Shown: piece after piece, positions 26,894 to 36,185 of the stretch
Layout: the number at the start of each line of letters is the position of its first letter
Position numbering within the stretch: the stretch's first letter is position 1
Assembly: GCF_009684755.1 (NCBI RefSeq)
Contig: NZ_BLBC01000014.1
Coordinates: 124,001 to 188,000 of the forward strand
Source: Capnocytophaga felis
GTDB taxonomy: Bacteria > Bacteroidota > Bacteroidia > Flavobacteriales > Flavobacteriaceae
Direction of reading: 5' to 3'
DNA length: 64,000 bases
The notes under the pieces: generated by a model
The model's input: the letters and a program-made list of their open reading frames with translations, nothing else
Database searches by the model: none
Told to the model about the DNA's origin: nothing
Program-made: the position numbers and the translations under genes

Positions 26894-28920
26894 TCATTAT
26901 TTTTGATGTAAGCTCCTTTTTCTGAAGTTGTATGAAACAAAATTCCAAGTTCATCGCATTTTGATTGCCATTTTTTAACCATATTTGGAAAATTGCTTCC
27001 ATCTGCAATTACTTTTTTAGGATTGATTTCTAACAACATACGCTCAAAATTAATTTTCGGAGATTGAGTAATGATTATCTCGTCTATTTTTATATTTTTA
27101 CTTTTTGGATAAACCCCCAAACTATCCAAACAGAGGATTGTATTTCCCTGAAATTGAATTATATGGGGAATTTCCCTCACACGAATGTCGGAAATTCCTA
27201 AAATTTTGGCATAATTATCAATTGTTCGATTCTCTTTTAAGCTATCTTTTTGAAAAACAATCAGTTGTTTTCCTTTTCTGACAGAAATTAGGCTTTTTTT
27301 ATATAAATGAAAAACAGTCAGATTTTCTATCTTCTCAACTTGATACTTATTATAGAATAATACAACTTGAAAAACCAAAATAGAAGACAATAAAGCTACT
27401 GTTCGTTTAAAATCTTGCTTATTTATCCAAAAAATTAAACACAAAACTATTAATAATGAAAAAATCAGCAACTTATCATCAAAATATATATTCCGAACGA
27501 TTAATTCTTCTTGTGAAGCGATAATTTTTGTGAAAAAATTCATCAAAGAAATGATTTTTTCCAACAAAAACACTAAAAAAGAAGGTAAAATATTGAAAAA
27601 ACCAAGTATCAAAGCTAAAAAACCTAAAACAAGAATGGGAGACAAAAGAGGAACAAGTAGCAAATTGGAAACAAAAAACAAAAAAGGAAATTGATGAAAA
27701 TAATATAAACTTATTGGTAAAATAACAAATTGAGCCGAAATACCAACAAGGAATAACGACCAAATATTTTTTAAAAGTTTCGTTTTAGGTCGCCAGCATT
27801 TCTCCATCCAAGGATAAAATATCAAAATAGAAAAAACAGCTAAGTAACTTAACTGAAAACCAACTTCATACAAATAATTTGGATTAATCAATAATAATAA
27901 AAGCATCGAAAACATCAGAGCATCAAAACGTCCCTGCTGCTTGCTTAACATTAAGGATATTCCGATAAAACTAAACATTGTAACAGCACGCAGCACCGAA
28001 GGCGACAGACCTGCCAAAAAGGCAAAACTCCATAAAAAGAACAATAATAAAACAAAACGCAACTTTTTCCAAATTCCAAAATTCGGTAACTTTTTTAATA
28101 AAAACAGTAAAATTGCTGTGATAATCCCAATATGAAGACCCGAAATGGCTAAAATATGCACAGCCCCAGCATCAATATAATTCTGATATGTGTTTTCGTC
28201 CAATTCTTTGCGGTTTCCTAAAAGTAACGTTTTCAGCAAAGAAGCTGTTTCTTTTGAAAAATTTAAGTCAAGAATCGAAAACATTTTTACCCGCATTTTT
28301 TCAGAAAATCCTCGTATTGAATTATTTTTCAATTCATTATGAATTATATACGAAACTACATTTGCTCGCCAAAACACCTCTTGACGTTGCATATAATTTT
28401 TATAATCAAATTGATGCGGATTTTTAGGAGCCGGAATTGAAGTCAGTTTTGCAGAGATAGTCAGAAACTCATCTCTCTGGAAATCAGCTTTATTCAATGA
28501 CTCTTTGGGAAAGAAAACGAGCAACTTCCCTCCTACTTCTTGATTATCAGCTGAAATTAATTTTGCTTTATAGGTGGTTCCGAAATCAGATTCTGAAATT
28601 TTTTCTATAATTGCAGTTTGTAGCAAATAATACTTATTTTCATTCAGTAAATTCGTGTAATGATTTGATTTTAAGGTAGGATTATGCAATGTTGCAATTA
28701 AAATCCCAGTAAAAACAGAAGTTACCGAAGTATGAAAAGTAAAAAACTTTCTGAATTTTATATTTCTAAAGGAAAGAAACGAATGTACTGATAATGTTGT
28801 TATTGCAATAAAACAAAGAGCCAAAGTAACTTGTAAACTCACACAGAAAAAGCCCGAAATTGCAATTCCTATTACAATTCCTGAAAGTATGGTTAATATT
28901 GCTGTATTTACAAATCTCAC
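26866..28920 (-). CDS. comEC: ComEC/Rec2 family DNA-uptake channel
   Basis: This inner-membrane protein resembles ComEC, the channel that brings single-stranded DNA into the cytoplasm during natural transformation. The N-terminal helices and soluble DUF4131-like segment come first. The Competence domain follows (LLKTLLLGNRKELDENTYQ, GAVHILAISGLHIGI, LAGLSPSVLRAVTMF). The C-terminal 200 residues look like a metallo-beta-lactamase fold without its HxHxDH motif, so nuclease activity there is unlikely. I favour the GTG at 28920, which overlaps the NlpC gene's TGA as GTGA, giving 684 residues; a TTG at 28959 would add 13 residues but overlap that gene by 43 bp. There is no ATG near the N-terminus. 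The 3' end overlaps the convergent M28 gene by 28 bp. Confidence 0.88.
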   Translation of the reverse strand: MRFVNTAILTILSGIVIGIAISGFFCVSLQVTLALCFIAITTLSVHSFLSFRNIKFRKFFTFHTSVTSVFTGILIATLHNPTLKSNHYTNLLNENKYYLLQTAIIEKISESDFGTTYKAKLISADNQEVGGKLLVFFPKESLNKADFQRDEFLTISAKLTSIPAPKNPHQFDYKNYMQRQEVFWRANVVSYIIHNELKNNSIRGFSEKMRVKMFSILDLNFSKETASLLKTLLLGNRKELDENTYQNYIDAGAVHILAISGLHIGIITAILLFLLKKLPNFGIWKKLRFVLLLFFLWSFAFLAGLSPSVLRAVTMFSFIGISLMLSKQQGRFDALMFSMLLLLLINPNYLYEVGFQLSYLAVFSILIFYPWMEKCWRPKTKLLKNIWSLFLVGISAQFVILPISLYYFHQFPFLFFVSNLLLVPLLSPILVLGFLALILGFFNILPSFLVFLLEKIISLMNFFTKIIASQEELIVRNIYFDDKLLIFSLLIVLCLIFWINKQDFKRTVALLSSILVFQVVLFYNKYQVEKIENLTVFHLYKKSLISVRKGKQLIVFQKDSLKENRTIDNYAKILGISDIRVREIPHIIQFQGNTILCLDSLGVYPKSKNIKIDEIIITQSPKINFERMLLEINPKKVIADGSNFPNMVKKWQSKCDELGILFHTTSEKGAYIKNNDYSPYLSTK

Positions 28921-29549
28921 ATAAGAACTCTTTTTGCTTTTCGATATGCTTTTGACCAATAGCCTTCACTCAACGATGAAATAATCACACCTCTTGATGT
29001 TGATGAATGTATGAATTTTATTTCATTTCCTGTTTCCACTACAATTCCAACGTGGGAAATTCTTTTATTTTTTCCTGTTACAAAAAACAGTAAATCACCT
29101 ATTTGTACATTTTTTAAATCTACATTTTTCCCTTGATTTGCCATTTCGTGGGAAGAACGATGCAAAGAAATATCCAACGGTTGGAAAGAGGCAGATACAA
29201 ATCCCGAGCAATCAAATCCTTTGCGGGTAGTTCCACCATATTTGTAAGGCGAACCCAAGTAGGACAATGCTGTATCAAGCACCAATTGCTGTTGTTCGCT
29301 TGTTGTGTGAACCGATGTATTTTCCTTTTTTGTACTAACGGAAGTTGTTTTTTCTACTACCTCTTTTTCAGCTTTTTCCTGATGATTTTTCCCTGTTTTT
29401 TTCCTCAACTTGACGTGAGATACTTCCTTATTTTTGGAAATATCCTCCCTTTTTTCCATTTTGGCAGTACGTTTCCTTGTACTATAACGTTCTGCACAAG
29501 ATGTAAAAAATATGGTCGAAATAATTAATATTATTGTAAAAAATCTCAT
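28917..29549 (-). CDS. NlpC/P60 family lipoprotein
   Basis: A 210-residue lipoprotein starting at the ATG at 29549 (an in-frame TTG at 29555 adds two residues). The signal peptide ends in a lipobox cysteine (IFFTSC). A long basic linker (about 20-80, rich in K, R and E) leads to a C-terminal NlpC/P60 domain with the catalytic cysteine in KGFDCSGFVSA and histidine in RISHVGIVVETG. Such enzymes cut gamma-D-glutamyl-diaminopimelate bonds in the peptidoglycan stem peptide. Its TGA stop overlaps the probable comEC start as GTGA, so the two are translationally coupled. Confidence 0.9.
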   Translation of the reverse strand: MRFFTIILIISTIFFTSCAERYSTRKRTAKMEKREDISKNKEVSHVKLRKKTGKNHQEKAEKEVVEKTTSVSTKKENTSVHTTSEQQQLVLDTALSYLGSPYKYGGTTRKGFDCSGFVSASFQPLDISLHRSSHEMANQGKNVDLKNVQIGDLLFFVTGKNKRISHVGIVVETGNEIKFIHSSTSRGVIISSLSEGYWSKAYRKAKRVLM

Positions 29550-29576
29550 TATCAAAAGCTAAAAATGGGGTAAAAT

Positions 29577-29625
29577 ATAAAAACTGAAAGAGCAAAACTT
29601 GAAAAACTAATCTTTGCCCTTTCAG
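29577..29625 (-). terminator. Intrinsic terminator after clpC
   Basis: On the minus strand a 13-position stem with one mismatch (29584-29596 with 29613-29625) is followed by a T tract. It lies 16 bp past the clpC stop and before the NlpC gene. Confidence 0.75.
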
Positions 29626-29640
29626 CTTATTACTTTAAAA

Positions 29641-32160
29641 CTAAATAAGTGATTTTATTGATATTACCAAGTTATCTCCTTCTGGATTGACATCAAAATA
29701 GATGTTATCTCCCTCTTTGATGTGTGATGAAACAATCTCTTCAGCCAAAAGGTCTTCAACATATTTCTGAATTGCTCGTTTTAAAGGTCTTGCTCCATAT
29801 TGTTTATCGTAACCTTTTTCTGCGATGAAATCCCTTGCCTTTTCGCTTAGTTCAATTGAATATCCTAAATCTTTGATTCGAGAATATAACTTATTAAGCT
29901 CAATATCAATTATTTTAACTATATCTTCTTTACTTAGCGGATTAAATGTAATCACATCATCAATACGGTTCAGAAACTCAGGAGCAAATACTTTTTTAAG
30001 TGCATTTTCAATAACCGACTTTTCGTGAGCGTCTGATTGCGCCATTTTGGCAGAAGTACCAAAACCAATTCCTTGTCCAAAATCTTTTATTTGTCTGGCT
30101 CCGATGTTAGATGTCATAATAATGATACAATTTCTGAAATCGACTTTACGTCCTAAACTATCAGTTAAAAAACCGTCGTCAAACACTTGTAACAACATAT
30201 TAAATATGTCCGGATGTGCTTTTTCTATTTCATCAAGCAAAATAACAGAATACGGTTTACGACGCACTTTTTCAGTAAGTTGCCCGCCTTCTTCATAGCC
30301 CACATATCCCGGAGGAGCTCCAATAAGCCGTGTGGTTGAGAATTTTTCCATATATTCGCTCATATCAATACGAATCATCGTTTCTTCCGAATCGAACAAC
30401 TCCCGAGCTAAAACTTTTGCCAATTGAGTTTTTCCTACTCCGGTTTGTCCTAAGAAAATAAATGAACCTATCGGCTTATTAGGGTCCTTCAATCCTGTAC
30501 GATTGCGTTTGATTGCTTTTATAACTTTCTCAACAGCAACATCTTGACCTATAATTTTTCCTTTTATGGTATCAGAAAGTGTTGAAAGTTTGTTCATTTC
30601 TGTTTGAGCGATTCTGTTCACGGGAATGCCACTCATCATTGAAACTACATCTGCGATATGTTCTTCCGTTACTGTATCTCTGTGCAATTTAACATCTTCC
30701 TCCCACTTTCTGTGAAGTTCTGCCAAAGTCTGCTCTATTTTCTTCTCGTCATCGCGTAAACGAGCTGCCTCCTCAAACTGCTGACGCGAAACAGCATCAC
30801 CTTTTGATTTTACAACACGCTCTAATTCAGCTTCTAATTCCAAAATTTTCTTCGGAACTTTCATTTGAGTTATATGTATGCGCGAACCAGCCTCATCTAA
30901 TGCGTCTAAAGCTTTATCCGGAAGAAAACGATCTGTCAAATAACGGCTTGTTAATTTTACACAAGCTTCAATCGCTCCGTCAGTATAGCTGACACTATGA
31001 TGATCTTCATACTTTTTCTTTATATTATGAAGAATTTCAATAGTTTCATCAATTGATGTCGGCTCTACAATAACTTTTTGGAAGCGTCGTTCTAAAGCTC
31101 CGTCTTTTTCAATAGACTGGCGATATTCATCTAAGGTAGTGGCTCCAATACATTGAATTTCTCCTCTTGCCAAAGCAGGTTTAAACATATTTGAAGCATC
31201 TAAACTACCGGTAGCTCCACCTGCCCCTACAATTGTATGAATTTCATCAATGAACAGAATAATATCATCATTTTTTTCTAATTCATTCATTATCGCCTTC
31301 ATACGTTCCTCGAACTGACCGCGATATTTAGTTCCTGCAACAAGTGAAGCCAAATCAAGAGTAATTACACGTTTATTATACAAAACACGTGATACTTTTT
31401 TCTGAATGATTCGCAATGCAAGTCCTTCAGCAATAGCACTTTTTCCAACTCCCGGCTCTCCTATAAGCAATGGGTTATTTTTCTTTCTACGACTTAGAAT
31501 TTGAGAAACTCGCTCAATTTCTTTGTCTCTTCCTATTACCGGATCTAATTTTCCTTGTTCTGCCAGTGAAGTTAAATCCCGACCGAAATTATCCAGAACA
31601 GTTAATTTGCGTGTTCCTTTTTGAGTATTACTTGATTCGGAAGACTGACTTTTGCCACGCTCATAAGTGCTTCCCTCTTCTCTTTCTTCTTCATCAAATT
31701 CATTTGTAGGGTTGAAAAACTTATCATCACCAATTGGCTGAAATTTCGATTTAACCAATTCATAATCAACTCCAAGTTTATTAAAAACCTTAGTTGTTGG
31801 GTCGTTTTCATTCCGCAAAATACTCAGTAAGAGATGTCCTGTGTTAATCACATCATTTTGAGCTCGTTTCGCCTCCAAATATGTAGCCTGCATCGCTCTC
31901 TCTGCCTGAACGGTAAAATGAATGGCATTATGACTCGGCGGATTAAGTCCACGAGATGAAGTCAATGCGTGAATGTTCTGTCTTAATCTATCCATATCCG
32001 TTTTCAGACTAATCAAAACCTCAAAAGCCTTCCCTTCGCCTTCGTGAAGCATCGCTAATATGAAATGTTCTGTCCCTACCGTTGACTGTCCCAAACGGAT
32101 AGCTTCATCTTTACTGTACGTAAAAATTCTTTTAACTCTTGGAGAAAAATTGTCACTCAT
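29641..32160 (-). CDS. clpC: ClpC-type AAA+ protease ATPase
   Basis: An 839-residue Clp/Hsp100 unfoldase starting at the ATG of MSDNFSPRVK (32160); a longer frame to 32235 adds 25 unlike residues. It has a Clp N domain with two repeats (about 3-140), the first AAA domain with GEPGVGKSAIAEG and FIDEIHTIVGAG, a coiled middle segment with a UVR-like stretch (KSKGDAVSRQQFEEAARLRD), and a second AAA domain with GQTGVGKTQLAK and SEYMEKFSTTRLIG. It feeds proteins to ClpP (not in the window) and controls protein quality. Bacteroidota lack CtsR, and I see no CtsR-like operator upstream. A -7/-33 pair about 100 bp upstream may be its promoter. Confidence 0.96.
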   Translation of the reverse strand: MSDNFSPRVKRIFTYSKDEAIRLGQSTVGTEHFILAMLHEGEGKAFEVLISLKTDMDRLRQNIHALTSSRGLNPPSHNAIHFTVQAERAMQATYLEAKRAQNDVINTGHLLLSILRNENDPTTKVFNKLGVDYELVKSKFQPIGDDKFFNPTNEFDEEEREEGSTYERGKSQSSESSNTQKGTRKLTVLDNFGRDLTSLAEQGKLDPVIGRDKEIERVSQILSRRKKNNPLLIGEPGVGKSAIAEGLALRIIQKKVSRVLYNKRVITLDLASLVAGTKYRGQFEERMKAIMNELEKNDDIILFIDEIHTIVGAGGATGSLDASNMFKPALARGEIQCIGATTLDEYRQSIEKDGALERRFQKVIVEPTSIDETIEILHNIKKKYEDHHSVSYTDGAIEACVKLTSRYLTDRFLPDKALDALDEAGSRIHITQMKVPKKILELEAELERVVKSKGDAVSRQQFEEAARLRDDEKKIEQTLAELHRKWEEDVKLHRDTVTEEHIADVVSMMSGIPVNRIAQTEMNKLSTLSDTIKGKIIGQDVAVEKVIKAIKRNRTGLKDPNKPIGSFIFLGQTGVGKTQLAKVLARELFDSEETMIRIDMSEYMEKFSTTRLIGAPPGYVGYEEGGQLTEKVRRKPYSVILLDEIEKAHPDIFNMLLQVFDDGFLTDSLGRKVDFRNCIIIMTSNIGARQIKDFGQGIGFGTSAKMAQSDAHEKSVIENALKKVFAPEFLNRIDDVITFNPLSKEDIVKIIDIELNKLYSRIKDLGYSIELSEKARDFIAEKGYDKQYGARPLKRAIQKYVEDLLAEEIVSSHIKEGDNIYFDVNPEGDNLVISIKSLI

Positions 32161-32260
32161 AAGATAAATATGTTCTAAGAATGTGTTGTATGTAACAAAA
32201 ATTATTCCTTTTACAATAACCTGAAATTTTGTCACTTAAAACAAAACTTCTTTCATCGGG

Positions 32261-32289
32261 TAAAGATAAATAAAATATCTGAAAGTCAA
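32261..32289 (-). promoter_or_regulatory. Possible promoter of clpC
   Basis: On the minus strand TTG (32287-32289), an 18-bp spacer and TATCTTTA (32261-32268). The -7 lacks the final G and the spacer is one short, so support is moderate. A similar TATCTTTA form precedes ppk1. Confidence 0.45.
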
Positions 32290-32348
32290 AAATTAAGATA
32301 TTTCTATTCTTAAAAAACGTTTTTTAAAGATAAATCTTGAAGCTAAAA

Positions 32349-32380
32349 AGGCAGAAAATCTTTAGAAAATTCTCTGCCCT
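32349..32380 (-). terminator. Probable terminator after lpdA
   Basis: On the minus strand an imperfect stem with GGCAGA/TCTGCC ends and A/T-rich inner pairs is followed by five T residues. It lies about 25 bp past the lpdA stop. Confidence 0.65.
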
Positions 32381-32404
32381 TACAAATTATACTTTTAAAA
32401 TTCT

Positions 32405-33796
32405 TTATATGTGAATTACTTCGCCATAAGCAGCAGCAACAGCTTCCATAACTGCCTCACTCATAGTTGGATGCGGATGCACAGCTTTAAGTACTTCGTG
32501 ACCGGTAGTTTCAAGTTTGCGAGCAACAACAGCCTCTGCAATCATATCCGTAACTCCTGCTCCAATCATATGACAACCAAGCCATTCACCATATTTAGCA
32601 TCGAAAATTACTTTTACAAAACCGTCAGCATTACCACCGGCTTTGGCTTTTCCTGATGCCGAGAATGGGAATTTTCCAACCTTGATTTCGTAACCTTTTT
32701 CTTTGGCTTGCTTTTCTGTAAGCCCCACCGAAGCAATTTCGGGTGTACAATAAGTACAACCAGGAATATTTCCGTAATCAAGAGGTTCTACGTGCAATCC
32801 TTTGATTTTCTCTACGCAAAGAATTCCTTCCGCAGAAGCTACGTGAGCCAACGCCTGACCCGGAACCACATCTCCGATAGCATAATAGCCAGGAACGTTT
32901 GTTTGATAAAACTTATCTACTAAAATTTTATCACGGTCAGTGGCAATACCAACTTCCTCTAAACCAATATTTTCTATATTCGTTTTGATTCCTACAGCAG
33001 ATAAAACAACATCAGCCTCCAAAACTTCCTCTCCTTTAGATGTTTTAACGAAAGCCTTTACCCCTTTGCCTGAAGTATCTACTTTTGTAACCTCGGCAGA
33101 AGTCATAATCTTGATGCCCAATTTTTTGAAACTACGTTCTAATTGTTTTGAAACTTCCTCATCTTCAACAGGAACGATGTTTGGCATAAACTCCACAATA
33201 ACAACCTCTGTTCCCATTGATTTATAAAAGTACGCAAACTCAATCCCGATAGCTCCACTTCCCACTACAATCATTTTTTTAGGTTGCTCAGGCAAAGTAA
33301 GTGCTTGACGATAACCAATTACTTTTTTACCATCTTGCGGAAGAGCTGGCAATTCACGTGAACGAGCCCCAGTAGCAATAATAATGTGATCAGCTGAGTA
33401 CTCCGTTACTTTGCCGTCTTTATCCGTAACCTCTACTTTCTTGCCAGGTTTTACTTTCCCGAAGCCATCGATTACATCAATTTTATTTTTTTTCATCAAA
33501 AACTGAACACCTTTGCTCATTCCGTCAGCAACATCACGACTTCTTTTCACAACTGCAGAAAAATCTTTGTCAAATTCCTTTACAGAAAGACCATAATCTG
33601 AAGCGTGTTTCAAGTATTCAAATACCTGAGCTGATTTCAAAAGTGCTTTTGTAGGGATACAGCCCCAATTTAAACACACTCCACCCAGATTTTCTTTTTC
33701 AACTACTGCTGTTTTAAAGCCTAATTGAGAAGCACGAATGGCAGTTACATAACCACCTGGCCCACTTCCCAACACAATAATATCGTATTTACTCAT
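32405..33796 (-). CDS. lpdA: Dihydrolipoyl dehydrogenase (E3)
   Basis: A 463-residue flavoprotein that re-oxidises dihydrolipoamide in the 2-oxoacid dehydrogenase complexes and the glycine cleavage system. Landmarks are the FAD-binding GSGPGGYVTAIRASQLG, the redox disulfide in GGVCLNWGCIPTKALLK, the NAD-binding VVGSGAIGIEFAYFYKSMG, the second FAD segment YYAIGDVVPGQALAHVAS, and the C-terminal His-Glu pair in VHPHPTMSEAV. Full length. It is unlinked to the E1 gene at 2.7 kb. It probably has its own transcript, ending at the hairpin downstream. Confidence 0.96.
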   Translation of the reverse strand: MSKYDIIVLGSGPGGYVTAIRASQLGFKTAVVEKENLGGVCLNWGCIPTKALLKSAQVFEYLKHASDYGLSVKEFDKDFSAVVKRSRDVADGMSKGVQFLMKKNKIDVIDGFGKVKPGKKVEVTDKDGKVTEYSADHIIIATGARSRELPALPQDGKKVIGYRQALTLPEQPKKMIVVGSGAIGIEFAYFYKSMGTEVVIVEFMPNIVPVEDEEVSKQLERSFKKLGIKIMTSAEVTKVDTSGKGVKAFVKTSKGEEVLEADVVLSAVGIKTNIENIGLEEVGIATDRDKILVDKFYQTNVPGYYAIGDVVPGQALAHVASAEGILCVEKIKGLHVEPLDYGNIPGCTYCTPEIASVGLTEKQAKEKGYEIKVGKFPFSASGKAKAGGNADGFVKVIFDAKYGEWLGCHMIGAGVTDMIAEAVVARKLETTGHEVLKAVHPHPTMSEAVMEAVAAAYGEVIHI

Positions 33797-33943
33797 CTTA
33801 TATAATTTTATTTGTCAGTTTTATTCAGGCTACGAAAGTACGTAATTTTATTTTAATTTTTAGTCCTTTTGGAGTTTTTTCAAATTCAATAATCTGCAAA
33901 AAATTAAAAATCAATCTTTTGAATTATAGTTTTCTTACAAATC

Positions 33944-34891
33944 TTAAACCCCAATTTTTTCACTTATTTTGTATCTCTCCTCCTTATTTTTGGTTCTCAA
34001 AATAATTTCACCCAAAAATCCTGCGATGAAAAATTGAGTACCAATAACCATTGTTGTCAAAGCAATGTAAAACTCAGGTCGGCTGGCTATCAATCGGTTA
34101 TGTGGATTAATAAATAACTTATCTATTCCTAAATAGGCAGAAAAAACAAAACCAATGAAGAACATCAATACCCCTAACGCTCCAAAAAAGTGCATTGGTC
34201 TCTTTCCGAAATGAGATATGAAACTGATTGTTATCAAATCCAGAAAGCCATTAATAAATCGGTTCATTCCAAACTTGGTTTGCCCATATTTTCGGGCTTG
34301 ATGTTGAACTATTTTTTCGGTAATTTTCTTATAACCAGCATTTTTCGCTAAAACAGGAATATAACGATGCATCTCTCCTGAAACGTCTATATTTTTAACT
34401 ACTTCTTTTTTATAGGCTTTCAATCCGCAATTAAAGTCGTGAAGACGCAAGCCTGAAGTTTTGCGAGCCGCCCAATTAAATAACTTTGATGGCAAATTTT
34501 TTGCTATTTTTGAATCATAACGTTTTTTCTTCCAGCCTGAAACCAAATCATATCCATCTGTTGCTATCATTCGGTATAACGCAGGAATTTCATCAGGACT
34601 ATCCTGTAAATCAGCATCCATCGTTATGATTACATCTCCTTCTGCTTGTGCAAAACCAATATGCAGAGCTTGTGATTTACCATAATTTCTGAAAAATCGT
34701 ATTCCCAAAACGCAACTATCTTTTTGTGATAACTCCTTGATTATCTTCCAAGAATCATCGGTACTTCCATCATCTACAAAAATTATTTGGTAGGTAAATT
34801 TATATTCTCTCATTACCTGAACTATCCAATTATGAAGTTCAGTTAATGATTCTTCCTCATTTAAAAGGGGGATTACTATTGATATTTGCAT
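33944..34891 (-). CDS. Family 2 glycosyltransferase (DPM1/ArnC-like)
   Basis: A 315-residue GT2 enzyme. The GT-A domain covers about residues 1-220 with IVIPLLNEEESL, IIFVDDGSTDDS, TMDADLQDSPDEIP (DXD-like) and SGWKKKRYDS. Two membrane helices follow at about 230-255 and 265-290. This layout is that of polyprenyl-phosphate glycosyltransferases such as dolichol-phosphate mannose synthase and ArnC, which charge undecaprenyl phosphate with a sugar for cell-envelope glycans. Which sugar is used is unknown. It is on the same strand as lpdA and a small GNAT-like gene. Confidence 0.9.
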   Translation of the reverse strand: MQISIVIPLLNEEESLTELHNWIVQVMREYKFTYQIIFVDDGSTDDSWKIIKELSQKDSCVLGIRFFRNYGKSQALHIGFAQAEGDVIITMDADLQDSPDEIPALYRMIATDGYDLVSGWKKKRYDSKIAKNLPSKLFNWAARKTSGLRLHDFNCGLKAYKKEVVKNIDVSGEMHRYIPVLAKNAGYKKITEKIVQHQARKYGQTKFGMNRFINGFLDLITISFISHFGKRPMHFFGALGVLMFFIGFVFSAYLGIDKLFINPHNRLIASRPEFYIALTTMVIGTQFFIAGFLGEIILRTKNKEERYKISEKIGV

Positions 34892-34947
34892 TTGCCTTAA
34901 AGTGCGTAAAAATTTAATTTACAGTTAGTTTACAAAATAATTCTACA

Positions 34948-35232
34948 TCAAATTCTGATTCCTGCAGGAAGCAATTCCTTATATTCTTTATTTCTTCTGA
35001 AAAAAGCAGTAGCTTCAGCACAAATTGGCACTATCCGAAGCTTTTTGGAAGAAATTTCTTCAAGAACAGCCTTAATGAATTCATCTGTAAATTCTTTTTC
35101 AGCCACTTCCGGAATGTGTACTTTTGTGAAGAAAATCTTTCTTTCCTGCAAGGAATACTCCACAAATGCAATTTCACCATTTACTTTTGTCTGAAATTGA
35201 CGTAAAAACTCACTGTTTGTTATTTCAACCAT
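34948..35232 (-). CDS. Small GNAT-like acetyltransferase fold protein
   Basis: A 94-residue protein whose pattern fits the short GCN5-like family (PF14542, YjdJ-like): an N-terminal beta pair (EIAFVEYSLQERKIFFTKVHIPE) and a C-terminal helix-strand element (EISSKKLRIVPICAEATAFFRRNKEY) with the conserved central cysteine in PICAEA. Members bind acyl-CoA and may act as acetyltransferases or sensors, but their substrates are unknown. It lies 56 bp upstream of the glycosyltransferase start on the same strand and may be co-transcribed with it. Confidence 0.75.
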   Translation of the reverse strand: MVEITNSEFLRQFQTKVNGEIAFVEYSLQERKIFFTKVHIPEVAEKEFTDEFIKAVLEEISSKKLRIVPICAEATAFFRRNKEYKELLPAGIRI

Positions 35233-35380
35233 ATCAGTATCAAATATTAACAGCTTAAAAATAAGGCTATTCTTGTTACCACTTTTATATTTAATAAAAA
35301 GGTTGTATCTTTACCCTAAGTTTTATATCTGTTACTTCGGCACAAAATTACGAAATAATTCATTAATTTTCAATTTTTAA

Positions 35381-36040
35381 ATGATAAATACTAAAACTCA
35401 TATTTACCTAATGCCAGGGATGGCTGCAAGCCCTAAAATTTTTGATTTTTTAAAATTTCCTGACAATTACGAGGTTCATCTTTTGGATTGGATTCCTCCT
35501 CTGAAAGAAGAATCTTTGTCGGAATATGCCTTGCGTTTATCAGAAAACATCAAACACGAAAAACCTGTTCTTTTAGGAGTTTCTTTCGGTGGAATTATCG
35601 TACAAGAAATCGCAAAGCATATTGATTATAAGAAAATTATCGTAGTGTCAAGCGTAAAAAGCAAACACGAACTCCCTAAAAAAATGCTTTTGGCTCGATA
35701 TACAAATTTATACAAATTGCTCCCCGTGAGCCTAATTAATTCTTTTGAATTTTGGAAGCAATTTTCATTTATAGATTCCATAACAAAACGTATTGAACTT
35801 TACGAAAAATATATTGGTATGCGTTCTCCTTTTTATTTAGAATGGTCTATTGATAAAATTGTAAATTGGGAACAAGAAACTCCCTTGCCAAATACCGTTC
35901 ATATACAAGGAAGTAAGGATAAAATTTTTCCGGTGAAATATATTTCTGATGCAATAATTGTTGAAAAAGGCACACATATTATGATTATTAATCGGCATAA
36001 ATGGTTCAATGAAAATTTACCCGAAATAATCGAAAAATAA
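35381..36040 (+). CDS. Alpha/beta hydrolase
   Basis: A 219-residue cytoplasmic alpha/beta hydrolase. The nucleophile elbow is GVSFGG, the oxyanion region is LMPGMAASP near the N-terminus, the acid is probably the aspartate in GSKDKIFP, and the histidine lies in GTHIMII near the C-terminus. It is smaller than classical members and has a short lid. Esterase or thioesterase activity is plausible; the substrate is not evident. It stands between a minus-strand group and the DUF4369 lipoprotein gene with no obvious shared promoter. Confidence 0.82.
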   Translation: MINTKTHIYLMPGMAASPKIFDFLKFPDNYEVHLLDWIPPLKEESLSEYALRLSENIKHEKPVLLGVSFGGIIVQEIAKHIDYKKIIVVSSVKSKHELPKKMLLARYTNLYKLLPVSLINSFEFWKQFSFIDSITKRIELYEKYIGMRSPFYLEWSIDKIVNWEQETPLPNTVHIQGSKDKIFPVKYISDAIIVEKGTHIMIINRHKWFNENLPEIIEK

Positions 36041-36085
36041 AAAATTGTTTATTAGCAATTTAAACATTAAGAATTCCTTAAAATT

Positions 36086-36115
36086 TTGCTAAAATCAAAA
36101 ATTGTGTTACCTTCG
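36086..36115 (+). promoter_or_regulatory. Promoter for the DUF4369 lipoprotein gene
   Basis: TTG at 36086-36088, 19-bp spacer and TACCTTCG at 36108-36115 (one mismatch to TAnnTTTG), giving a leader of about 65 nt before the ATG at 36186. Confidence 0.6.
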
Positions 36116-36185
36116 CACAGAATATATAAAAATCCGATTTCATTAACGGATTCAGTAATTTTGATTTTTTAGATTTTATTTATCA

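Noticed and set aside
30047-30298. Open frame on the plus strand inside clpC
   Set aside because: Shadow of the strongly coding minus-strand clpC; no promoter or family features.
32161-32235. 25-codon extension of ClpC
   Set aside because: Unlike the family; MSDNFSPRVK at 32160 is the conserved ClpC start.
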